Part shown: positions 9,348 through 18,857 of the stretch, piece by piece
Layout: every line of letters starts with the position of its first letter
Position numbering within the stretch: the first letter of the stretch is position 1
Assembly: GCA_048213135.1 (NCBI GenBank)
Contig: PS015888.1
Location: 1-22,517 of the forward strand
Reading direction: 5' to 3'
Length of the DNA stretch: 22,517 nt
From: Reclinomonas americana ATCC 50394
Lineage: Eukaryota; Jakobida; Jakobea; Jakobida
The notes under the pieces: generated by a model
Told to the model about the DNA's origin: nothing
Database searches by the model: none
What the model saw: only the letters and a program-made list of their open reading frames with translations
Made by a program: the position numbers and the translations under genes

Positions 9348-12008
9348 CTAGTGCACCTCCTGCGTCAGACTGCCAAGCTTCTCCCGCAAGGCACAGAGCA
9401 CCGTCCGCGCGCTCTCTGACGTCGGGCGCTCCTCTTCGAAGAGCGACATGCACCTGAACATTCAATCATAAGATCTAAGAGAAATCAGACGATCTGTGGG
9501 GGAGACCAGCACACGAAACTGCACCCCTGTCTTCAGCATCCCTTGCGCGACGTCCACGGGCCAGTTCCCAGCCGATGAATCTGCTTCTGCGACTGCATCC
9601 ACAGCGTCTAGCGATCGCTCCCAACGCATCGCCTGGGCAACTACAAGGCGCGCCTCACGACCAGTCAAAAGCTGCAGCAGTACCAGACCGACGGCGTGCA
9701 TGTCCATCGACTTGCGGATTTCACCACAGCGGAGAACTATCGGGTCGATGTAGAACCACGAACCAGCATGAGTCTTTGTGTGCTGATGAGTCTGTTCGAC
9801 GTGAGAGGGAGCGAGAAAAAAGCCAACACGGCGCATCTGGTAGCAAACCTGCCCCTCCTCAAAGATTCGGGAGATGCCAAAGTCGCCAACTCGCGGTTCT
9901 CCGGCTTGGTCAAGAAGGATATTAGAGGGCTTCAAATCTCGGTGCACCACATCGTTCTGCATTTTTTGCCAGCCAAGACCTATGAATGAAGAGGCAGAGG
10001 AGAACACACTGCGATGTGCATGTCACCTGATGCAGGAAGCACACGCCCTCGAGAATTCCGAGGGCAATTTGCACGCGATCGATCAGCTGCTCGCTTTAGC
10101 AAGCGCACTTCCAGATCATATCCGCTGTGTAGAACGAGGACAAGAGAGAATACGGATGGTCAACACTTGAATATATACCGATTAGTAAGCACATGCGCGC
10201 GTGTATCTCACCGCATAGCCTGGTAAACGAGACATTGCTCCCGAGCTCCGTCCTCTTCGTACGTGGAGTATCCCAACAACGACACAAGTCGACGATGTCG
10301 CAGTCGACCGATTGTGTTGAGCTGTGGAACGCAGAAGTCGTCAGACAAGAGCAGCAAAAAATACTCGCAGTTTTCATCACCTCCGCCTCGTAGGATTCGT
10401 TTGCCCACGGCGCGCTGCTGTCCAACCGCTTGACGGCCACGTCTTGGCCATCGAGCTGCACAAGGTACACTTCACCTTGGCCACCTTCTCCGGCCTTGTA
10501 CTTGCGGTCAAAGGACTCGGTAGCATGCACGATCTCGGTCCATTCGTACTTGCGCAACTGGGGGGTATTCGCGCGTGCCGCTGTGTGGGGAGGAATCGCG
10601 ACCTCAGAAACGCAAACGCACGATGAATGATATACGAAATACTCACCGCTGACGGTCGCCAGGTCCTGCCGCAGACGCATGACCTCGCGAGCGAGTTCGG
10701 CGGATTGTTGTCGCTCAGTGGCGAGCGACTGCTCGAGGAAGCGTCGAGCTTCGGATTCTCCGAGTCGTCTCTTCTCCGAGGCCCTGGCCGAGAGCTCCAA
10801 GTCGCGTTGCAGTTGCGACACGAGCTGCTTCTCCTCGGCAATGGCCTGTTCCAGCTGTCGCACTTGCTCTTCAGCCTTGGAAGCGCGATCCTCGGTTGCA
10901 AGCAACTGGCGATTTTCTTCGTCAAGCGCATTATGCAGCGTTGCGATTGCCGCCTCGTGCTCCTCGCGTTGCTGAAGTAGCTGCCGCTCGAATTCGCGTT
11001 GCTGATCCAGGCGCTCTGTCTGCACAACCTCAACCTCGCGTTGTAACTGCACGACGGTGGACTGCATGTCGAGTGGCTGGTTACCGACGATTCCGTTGCG
11101 AAGAACCTGTGGATATCATTGCAAAATGACGGGGCGGAGGTGAGAGAGCACGACGCATAGCACAAATGGAGGTGCATGTCAGCAGCGGACGAACCTGACG
11201 CACTGTCGCGGTGATGGACGTCGCTAGAAACAAATTGAAGTCAGAGTCAGCAACGGAAAAGTGAGTATGACGACGTGTACAATGGCACGAAGTGCATACC
11301 TGCGGCTGAGCTGTATTCGCCATGACCTTCAGATAGCTGGTCGGCGCTATCGAGGATCATTTCAAGATGCAGCTTGTCGAGAAAGGCAGCAATCCTCCTG
11401 AACGGCTTCTGGAGTGGATACTCATTTCCTCGGAGTCGAGCAACCGAAGCAGCTGTCTGGCCTTGACTGTTGGCGAGGGGAACGAGATTGGGGTAGGCTG
11501 CGGCAAGGAGCTGAACGATGACCTCGTTGCCACCATATGCCGCGAAATGCAGTGCAGTTGATTTGCCGACCATCCTGGAGTCATCGCTCGCGATTGTTTG
11601 CTTGACCACTGTCTCTGGGGGGCAAATGCGTGTGTTCACAAGTAGCCAGCCAACAACGTGTAAATGAGCGGACTTCGCGGCAATCATGAGAGGCGTGCGG
11701 CCATGCTTGTCGACCGCGCAGGCAAGCTCAGGTCCAACACTGCTCTCTGTCCACAGGTATTGCAGCTTGTCAAGGTCACCACTCCGCGCAGCCACGTGGA
11801 AAGGCGATTCTTGGGAGTCGTAGTACATCTCCGTCTGCAAGAGTGCCGCCGCGCCGTGCTGAGCAACAGCTGCACGCAAGACGTCAGGCGCACCGTAAAA
11901 GTTTTGTTGCCAAGTCTGTTTCTTCTCAGCCAGCAAGCGTTCTTTCTCTCTTTCCGCTTCGTATTGTCGTTGTCGCTCCCTCTCCGACAATGTATCCCAC
12001 CGTTGCAT
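9348..12008 (-). CDS. Ankyrin-coiled coil-TKL/RLK-like protein kinase (about 683 aa, nine exons)
   Basis: Exons (minus): 12008-11300, 11223-11195 (29 nt), 11106-10647, 10580-10381, 10321-10212, 10124 or 10093-10027, 9956-9849, 9782-9520 and 9453-9348. Residues 65-195 are ankyrin-like (SPFHVAARSGDL, GRTPLMIAAKSAHL, STALHFAAYGGN). Residues 250-400 are a Glu/Gln/Arg-rich coiled coil. The kinase domain starts near 412: glycine loop GEGGQGEV (430-437), VAVK with Lys450, HRDLKPSN (530-537), DFG (550-552), then GSWFYIDP in the place of GT.GY.DPE. It resembles plant receptor-like/IRAK kinases, but the Glu of the APE-equivalent motif is Ile. With no membrane segment it is a cytosolic Ser/Thr kinase; ankyrin and coiled coil suggest partner binding and self-association. 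An in-frame ATG at 12041 would add 11 residues. Exon 6 has an unresolved frame problem, given as a finding. Confidence 0.82.
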
Positions 12009-12087
12009 GAGTGACAAAGATGAAACACATGGGTGGGACATACTTGCGACTAGGACTTTCACAACATCGCTGCGATCTACGAAGTCG
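12009..12087. promoter_or_regulatory. Divergent promoter region between the kinase and GT61-like genes (inferred)
   Basis: The kinase ATG (12008, minus) and the proposed GT61-like ATG (12088, plus) lie head to head with 79 bp between them. No TATA box is evident. The two genes may share a bidirectional promoter. Confidence 0.35.
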
Positions 12088-14181
12088 ATGCACGCAGTGG
12101 CCGTGGTGCACCTCCTTCTCCGTTTCTCTCTCTGCCCCTCGCCTGCTGCTGACGCCCTCCTGTCACACAGTCACTTGTCTTTCTGCTGATCATCCTCGCT
12201 GCTCGTTACGTATCTCTCTCTCTCTCTCCACTCCCTCTCCTTCTCTCGCTGACCCCTCCACACACACACACACAGCATCTGCCTCCTCGACCACATGCAC
12301 CTTCCCCTGGTCACTCTTCCGCGACTCGGCCACCACCTCCACACACCTCCTCACCGCACCCTTTCGCATTCATCGCGAATGTGCGCGCCAACATCGCGCA
12401 TGGTTGCAGCTCAATGCACAGCTGCTGAGCCTCACTGCACCGCGATATGGTGCCGAGCAGGTGTTGTGGGATGAGCAGGAGGAGGAGGAGGCGGCGAGTG
12501 AGGCGATTGTGCGGGCGGGATATCGTCTGCGTCGGCATGCACAGTTTGATAGGGTGAGCTGAGAGATGGAGGGCGAGGGAGGGAGGGAGGATGGCAGTGT
12601 GACTGCTGTTCTTGGTCTTGAGCTGGGGGGAGACAAGTGAGGCAGGGCGACTGCATGCAATCTCGGGAAACGGTTGTAGCGTGCAGTGAGAGTTGCTTGC
12701 TGTTCTTGGGCTCGAGCTGGAGGAGTCAAGTGAGGAAAAGGCTTCAGGGTGTGTGCGTCTCGGGAACGGGTGGCAGTGTTTCAGTGAGAGCTGTGTCATC
12801 GCCTGCTGAGAGACAAGTGAGGGGATTGTCGGGCGTGTGGCTGTGTTCGTGAGAAGGCCTCAAGAAAGCTGTGACTGTCTGTGAATCTCGAGTGGTGGCA
12901 AGGCTGGCTGTGCGACAACGAGTGTTTGCAGCTCTCAGTCTCTGGGGAGTCAAGTGGTTGTGTATGTGAGGAAAAGGCTTCAAGGTGTGAGGAAGAGCGA
13001 CTGTCTGTAAATCTCGAGCGATGGCAAGGGTGGCAGTGTTGCAGCGAGGTTTTGCAGTTCACAGTCTCGAGTTGGAGAAGGCGAGGAAATGTCTTCCAGG
13101 CAGTGAAACACAGAACACGTTGTGCGCCGAGGTCAGAGGTCACCAAATCGATGGCTGTTGAGAGGCAGCACCGTTTCCTTCTCTCTTTCTCTCTCCCATC
13201 TATTCCCCTTTCGCACCTCTTCACCCCCACCCCCTCCCCCCACCCCCTCCTCCCCACAGAACACCGGCTACTTCGACATGAACTCCGTGGTGCAGCTGCC
13301 TCGCCCTCGCCCTCCCTCCCCTCCCTCGCCCCTTTTCCACCCCTCATTTTCCGTCGTCCTCGACAATGCCGTTGCGTTTTCCCCTTTGTTCACCACTATC
13401 CCCATCCCCCTCACTTAATGCACTTCAGCTGGTCTCCCCCGACGACGAAGTATTCACGGCGCAACACGTCTTTCTCGCCCGCTCCTGCATGCCGCGCAGT
13501 CGCGACTTTTCATACATGTGGACAGCAGAGTCGTCGGTGCTGCTGGTCGACACGGTGTTGCCGCTGCTGCAGCACCACTCGGACGCATTCTTCCACATTA
13601 TTGTCGAGTCGCTCACGCGCCTGATCCAGGTGTGGCGCACCTCCCCGTGTTGCGACACGCTCTCCTTCTCAACTCAGCTGCGTGCAGGTCTGGAGCGAAG
13701 TGTATCCGAATCGCAGCATCCTCATCCTCGCCAAGACGAGCCACTACGGACCGGCTGTGACGTACGAGCTCTTTGAGAGTGTGGGCATTCCGCGTGAGCG
13801 AGTTTCGTAGCGTCGACGCATGTGGTGGGTCAAAAGGTGCTCTCTTTCTTACTTTCTTCGCACAGATCATTCTCGATCCACCACCCGTGATGGCCCGCAA
13901 GGTCTACTTTGTCAGCGGCGTGTCGTGCTGCCAGCCGCACCCGCAGTTGGTCACCGAGTTGGCGCGGGTGGTGAACGTGGTGCACGGTGAGATGGTTCGC
14001 GTTGCCATGCGAGAGGTGTTTGAAGGTGCGTCGGGGGGAGGGAAGTCAATAGGGAAAGAGGGGAGAGGTTGTTCGTATTGGTCACGATCAATCACCGTTT
14101 GATCTCGCGGTGAGAGAGAGAAAGAAATGATTGCGTAGACTTCATATGAAAAAGGGTGCAGGTGGGGGGCGGAGGGGGGTG

Positions 14182-14217
<36 letters not shown>

Positions 14218-14963
14218 TGCATGCGTAGGGTGCAGGGAGAGCTCGCTCGCTCGCCGCACTCAGGCAGTTGATGCACTTGCTCACCGAGAGGCACAACATC
14301 CACGTTCTGCATGCTCACAAGCTCTTCTCTTTTCTTTATCCTCAGGCCAGCAACTCTGGTGGTCCTCGCCCGCCCACCTCGCCCACCACCACCGCCGCCG
14401 TCGCGTTCTCATCCTACGTCGTCTGGGCACCCGACAACTCACCAATCACGACGAGGTGTGTTTCCCCGTCTCCCTCTTCCCTCCATCCCTCCATCCCTCC
14501 CTCACATCTCCCACTGCAGGTGATTGCCATGATGATCGACAAGTTCCCGCACTTTGACCTGGCGGTAATGGGCCCCTCCGCCTCGGTGGCGGAGGGCATG
14601 GCGCAGGCGGCTCGTGCCGACATTGTGTTCGGGCCTCACGGCGCCGGCTTTGCGTTCCGCGCGCTGGTCGCTCGTCGGCCGTGTGCACACGTGGAGATTA
14701 CGCCGGCGTCGGGCTTCCCCGCCGGCCAGCCGTGGGATCCGTGTCAAGTGGTTGTGGCGGTGGCACAGGTGCTTGAGAGATGAGGGAGGGGAGCGACTGA
14801 TACAAAGAGCGTGCTGTTCACTGATCTGTTTGTGCAGGGCTGTCAAGCATTTGTGTACACGGACATGAACGCCACTCGCAACACCGACCTCTATGCGCCC
14901 GTCGGCGACGTGCAATGGTTGCTGGAGCAGGCGGATCAGTACCTCGAATCGCAGGGTGGCTGA
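12088..14963 (+). CDS. GT61 (DUF563) family glycosyltransferase-like protein (436 aa, ten exons)
   Basis: Exons 12088-12096, 12171-12204, 12276-12553, 13260-13289, 13429-13629, 13688-13801, 13866-14025, 14346-14455, 14520-14768 and 14838-14963 join in phase and end in TGA. Residues 4-14 (SLVFLLIILAA) form a hydrophobic signal anchor, as expected for a type II enzyme of the ER/Golgi lumen. Family landmarks: HSDAFFHIIVES (167-178), ILILAKT and GIPRER, then VLILRRLGTRQLTN (296-309), GPHGAGF (350-356) and HVEITP with Glu371, matching the RR.G.R, HGA.G and E..P signature of GT61. Relatives transfer GlcNAc or xylose to glycoproteins; the donor and acceptor here cannot be told. The C-terminal half is secure. 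The 9-nt first exon and 34-nt second exon are inferred from phase and the need for a membrane anchor, so the N-terminus is tentative. Confidence 0.8.
12554..13259 (+). repeat. 706-nt intron of the GT61-like gene carrying degenerate tandem repeats
   Basis: The donor is GATAGG|GTGAGC and the acceptor TCCCCACAG before a 30-nt exon. Inside, TCTCGGG/TCTCGAG blocks followed by a GGCAGTG-like stretch start at about 12661, 12758, 12886 and 13012, giving spacings of 97, 128 and 126 nt. GTCAAGTGAGGAAAAGGC-type blocks accompany them. The pattern recalls the other degenerate repeats of about 100-130 nt in the window, but the sequence is different. Confidence 0.6.
14184..14215 (+). repeat. GA dinucleotide microsatellite in a 320-nt intron of the GT61-like gene
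   Basis: About sixteen GA units sit in the intron 14026-14345, between the exons ending GTGTTTGAAG and beginning GCCAGCAACTC. This intron is longer than most others of the gene (58-139 nt); only the intron at 12554-13259 is longer. Confidence 0.85.
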
Positions 14964-15582
14964 TCCTATCTGGCAAGCGCCATCATTCTTATGGGTGAGT
15001 GTATCACGCTGCAGTACTGTAGTGCTGAGCACTCATCAGCTGTTGTATTGCAGCCAGTGCTCGTGTGTTGATCGCTTTGTGTTCAGCGCTGCTCAACGCA
15101 GAGGCGAGTGGTCGGTGAGCAGCACATCAACTTTGGAGTTGTGGTGAGCTTCGGCAACCGCGCTGTCTCTTCGAGCACTGTTGTTGATGTGTGCACACCA
15201 GTTGTGTCAAGTAGTGCTGCAGCACCCAGTCACTGTGCTGCTGGAGCTATCCGTGTTTTTGTCGACTGCTCGAATGACAACTCGGTGCACTTGGCTTGCG
15301 TGGCATTTGCGTTAAATCTTTAGGTGGCCGGTCTCTCATCTCTCATTACAGCAGCTCCAATAGTTGCTCCTGTGTTGACACCAAGCAGGACGAGTATCCA
15401 GCTCATGGCTGCTCATCGAGAGTGCGTCTTTCGCTCTTTCGTTTGACTCCAGCACTGCTCAGCACTCATCTAGAGTTGCAGTTTGCAGCAGTCGCTCTGA
15501 CATTAACTCAAGCTCTTCCGAACGCTTATCTGCTGCACGACAAGCGATGGAGCTGTGTCGTTTCTCGTTGAGTGGCGACTCG
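14964..15582. other. Region downstream of the GT61-like gene, no gene recognised
   Basis: Begins with the 3' untranslated region of the GT61-like gene. A GTGAGT at 14995 and a TTGCAG at 15048-15053 could border a 59-nt intron, followed by more GGTGAGC-like sites near 15118 and 15142. Open frames are short and Ser/Cys-rich, with no family resemblance. It may be the decayed left end of the repeat array that follows. Confidence 0.4.
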
Positions 15583-16229
15583 GTGAGTTTATCACGCTTT
15601 TCTTGGCTCAACCACTGCTTGATCCTCACCTGCGTCTGCAGGATTAAAGGGTCAGAAGATCAGCTCATAGGTGTGCGGAGAGTGTCAACTGTGAGTCTGT
15701 CGCGCGTTCGTTTTGCTCACTTACTCAGCATCTGCAGGTTCCCGAGGCAGTCTTGAATCGGGAGCGAGAGGTATGATATTCAGTGCATAGAGTGACGACT
15801 CGGTGAGTCTGTCTCTACTTATTTGCATCAGCCACTGCTTGTTCCTCATCTGCAGCAGCTTGTGTCCAAGGCTGTCGTGAATCGGAGCGAGAGGTCAGAT
15901 ATTCAGTGCATAGAGTGGCAATTAGGTGAGTCTGTCGCGCGTTGTTTGGCTTACTCATTGCTTGACACTCACCTACGTCTGCAGAATTCAAAGGGTCAGA
16001 CAATCAGCTCAAGTGTGCAGAGAGTGTCAACTGTGGGTCTTCTTCAATTTCGTTTGTCTTTGGTCACTGCTTGACACTCATCTGTATCTGCAGGTTTCAA
16101 AGGCTCCGTTGTGATTTTGGGTGCGAGTGGTCATCTCATAGCTGTGCATAGATTGGCGACTCGGTGAGTCTGTCTCACCTCATTTGCCTCAGCTACTGCT
16201 CGCCACTCATCCGCACCTGGTCTTCCCAG
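15583..16229 (+). repeat. Tandem array of six mini-intron/mini-exon-like units (about 107-130 nt each)
   Basis: Intron-like segments: 15583-15641, 15691-15737, 15803-15855, 15926-15984, 16033-16093 and 16164-16229. Five begin GTGAGT and one GTGGGT; five end in TGCAG or CTGCAG and the last in CCCAG, each after a pyrimidine-rich stretch. The segments between them are 48-70 nt and fall into two types. One type (15642-15690 and 15985-16032) contains AAAGGGTCAGA and ends GAGAGTGTCAACT. The other (15738-15802, 15856-15925 and 16094-16163) shares GTGCATAGA or GAGCGAGAGGT blocks and mostly ends CGACTCG. Segments 3, 4 and 5 stay open when joined in phase, but segment 2 has stops in all three frames. 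It is therefore either a decayed repetitive gene, a spliced non-coding RNA or a satellite. Confidence 0.55.
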
Positions 16230-16503
16230 TGTCTCCCGACTCCTCCCACTTGCCTCCACTGTCATGTCGATGCCCTCCGCCCCTTTCCCTTCACCCTTTC
16301 CCCCACCTCTTCCCACCCCTTTCCCTTTCTTGTTTCACATCTCCATAGTACACTCAAACCACCATCATGTGCGCATCGCCTTCGCACACACTCTTTAAAA
16401 ATTGCCTCCCCTCTTTTTCTTCCGACTACTTTTGTTACACCCACGGCCACCCGGTCACCGCCGCCGACGGCGACACCCCACCAAGCACCCACATGTCGAC
16501 CGA

Positions 16504-17444
16504 NNNNNNNNNNNNNNNNNNNNNNNNNNNNNNNNNNNNNNNNNNNNNNNNNNNNNNNNNNNNNNNNNNNNNNNNNNNNNNNNNNNNNNNNNNNNNNNNN
16601 NNNNNNNNNNNNNNNNNNNNNNNNNNNNNNNNNNNNNNNNNNNNNNNNNNNNNNNNNNNNNNNNNNNNNNNNNNNNNNNNNNNNNNNNNNNNNNNNNNNN
16701 NNNNNNNNNNNNNNNNNNNNNNNNNNNNNNNNNNNNNNNNNNNNNNNNNNNNNNNNNNNNNNNNNNNNNNNNNNNNNNNNNNNNNNNNNNNNNNNNNNNN
16801 NNNNNNNNNNNNNNNNNNNNNNNNNNNNNNNNNNNNNNNNNNNNNNNNNNNNNNNNNNNNNNNNNNNNNNNNNNNNNNNNNNNNNNNNNNNNNNNNNNNN
16901 NNNNNNNNNNNNNNNNNNNNNNNNNNNNNNNNNNNNNNNNNNNNNNNNNNNNNNNNNNNNNNNNNNNNNNNNNNNNNNNNNNNNNNNNNNNNNNNNNNNN
17001 NNNNNNNNNNNNNNNNNNNNNNNNNNNNNNNNNNNNNNNNNNNNNNNNNNNNNNNNNNNNNNNNNNNNNNNNNNNNNNNNNNNNNNNNNNNNNNNNNNNN
17101 NNNNNNNNNNNNNNNNNNNNNNNNNNNNNNNNNNNNNNNNNNNNNNNNNNNNNNNNNNNNNNNNNNNNNNNNNNNNNNNNNNNNNNNNNNNNNNNNNNNN
17201 NNNNNNNNNNNNNNNNNNNNNNNNNNNNNNNNNNNNNNNNNNNNNNNNNNNNNNNNNNNNNNNNNNNNNNNNNNNNNNNNNNNNNNNNNNNNNNNNNNNN
17301 NNNNNNNNNNNNNNNNNNNNNNNNNNNNNNNNNNNNNNNNNNNNNNNNNNNNNNNNNNNNNNNNNNNNNNNNNNNNNNNNNNNNNNNNNNNNNNNNNNNN
17401 NNNNNNNNNNNNNNNNNNNNNNNNNNNNNNNNNNNNNNNNNNNN
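16504..17444. other. Assembly gap (941 N)
   Basis: The gap removes the C-terminal end of Myb gene 2. The sequence to its left (16230-16503) is C/T-rich on the plus strand, and I could not find the stop codon of the Myb gene there with confidence. The true gap length is unknown. Confidence 1.
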
Positions 17445-18857
17445 GCCCTGCACGTGGAAAGGCGGCATCGTGCGAGGCGACACCTCGTCCATTTCCTGGT
17501 CGTCACCAGCAAAGCCGTACCCGTCGCCCCCTCCTTCGTACTCGAGTTCCCCTTCCTCTTCTCCTTCCTCTTCTTCGTCGGCGTATTCTCCTTCCCCATC
17601 TTCGACCTGATGACCGTAGGGCGCGAGTGGAGCGGCCACCACGGCGGCTGCGCTCATTTCGTGATCGTCGTCGGTCTCCATGCGCATTGACTGCGGAGGC
17701 GCCGCGGAATAGAAGCGAACGCTCACATCGCTCGACGCCAGATCGTTCTCGTGCACCATCACACTGATCTCGGAGCTGGAGGCCGTCGACGACGTCAAGC
17801 TGTTTCTCCGCGGTCGATCGCGTGGCGTCGACATGCCACTCGTGCCGCCGCTACCAATGCCACCACCACCACCACCATTACCGTGAACCCCACCGCGACC
17901 GGCGATCGTGCTACGTGTGCCATACGAGTGGTGCTGGCGGGCGCTGGCGGGCGCCGGTGGCAAGTCGTCCTCGTCGAAATCGAAACCCTCATCGCCATCG
18001 TCGGACTCGTTGCTGTCCGTATCGTCGCGCATGCGCTTGCGTGGACTCTCCGACTCCTGGCAACGGAAAGGGGGGAGACGTGAGCGTCGATACGCAATAT
18101 AAGAAGACTGAGATCGATCATAAAACTTGCCATGAGCACCGGCAGCTCGGGGATGCGTCGACACGCGGCCGCAAACGACAAGTCCAACGAGTCGAACTCG
18201 CCACGCGACACACGCCGCCGCAGATTGGAGAACCAGCTGCGCGAGGAATCGTTGGCGTGAGCGAAACGCATCGCGCGGAGAGCGCGACTCGCCACAAACG
18301 TACCGATTCTTGATGCTCGAAGGGCTCCTGCCTGGCAGCGCCATTTGCAGCACGGCCCATTTGTTGCCGCAGTGCTCCCGCAGAAGCAGCACGCGCACGT
18401 CCTGCGTGGGGAATGACGAGAGTCGGAAAATCGAAAACAACCAGCGTCTCTCTTCTCCACACAAACCTCCTCGGCCTCCCACGGATCGGTGCGCAGATCG
18501 GGATCGAGATGATTGCAGAAGCGCTCGCGACACTGCTTCCCCGTGCGTCCCGTACCCAGTCTCCGCGCGACCGCCGCCCAGTGGCCACGTGGAATCGCTT
18601 GCACGGCCCTGTTGGTCACAGCACACATCATGATCAATGATCTTTTCTCGCACAATACTCGAGCAAGGCAAAAGAGAGAGAGACGCAACTCTCTCAACCG
18701 CGCATCCTCCCTCTCCGTCCACACANNNNNNNNNNNNNNNNNNNNGACAGCGCGTGCCACACACTCACCCATCGCTGCGGAAGGAGACGGCCAACACACC
18801 GCCGCGCTCTCCAATGGAGGTGGAGTAGCGCTGGGCGATGCCACTGGACCCAAACAT
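17445..18857 (-). CDS. Myb-domain DNA-binding protein 2 (two gaps, C-terminus missing)
   Basis: A nuclear transcription factor with two visible Myb repeats. Exons (minus): 18857-18769 (leader, starts MFGSSGIAQR), an exon entering from gap 18726-18745 and ending 18690, then 18608-18467, 18401-18304, 18236-18131 and 18056 into the gap at 17444. Repeat one: VWTEREDARLRE, GHWAAVARRLGTG, GKQCRERFCNHLDP. Repeat two: DPWEAEED, LREHCGNKWAVLQMALPGRS, IKNRWFSNLRR. All three repeat tryptophans visible in repeat two line up with the family. Downstream come a basic motif (SPRKRMR), acidic Asp/Glu runs, a Gly-rich stretch and another long Glu-rich region. The intron 18057-18130 uses a GC donor (ATG|GCAAGT), needed to keep the frame. 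It is the paralogue of Myb gene 1, with the first Myb intron at nearly the same codon. The leader exon is less certain because the join lies in a gap. Confidence 0.82.
18726..18745. other. Short assembly gap (20 N) at the 5' end of Myb gene 2
   Basis: The gap falls between the donor of the leader exon (GATGG|GTGAGT, 18768) and the exon coding the first Myb helix, so the acceptor of that intron is not visible. Confidence 1.

Noticed and set aside
9262-9465. Minus-strand 67-residue frame at the end of the kinase gene
   Set aside because: It is a shifted reading of the last kinase exon; the true frame gives CMSLFEEERPTSES, which joins in phase and completes the kinase C-lobe.
13122-13418. Plus-strand Pro/Ser-rich frame around NTGYFDMNSV
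   Set aside because: Only the 30 nt at 13260-13289 are needed as an exon; the flanks are pyrimidine-rich intron sequence.
16164-17690. Plus-strand 508-residue open frame across the large gap
   Set aside because: Most of it is N; the rest is antisense to the acidic region of Myb gene 2 or Pro/Ser low complexity.
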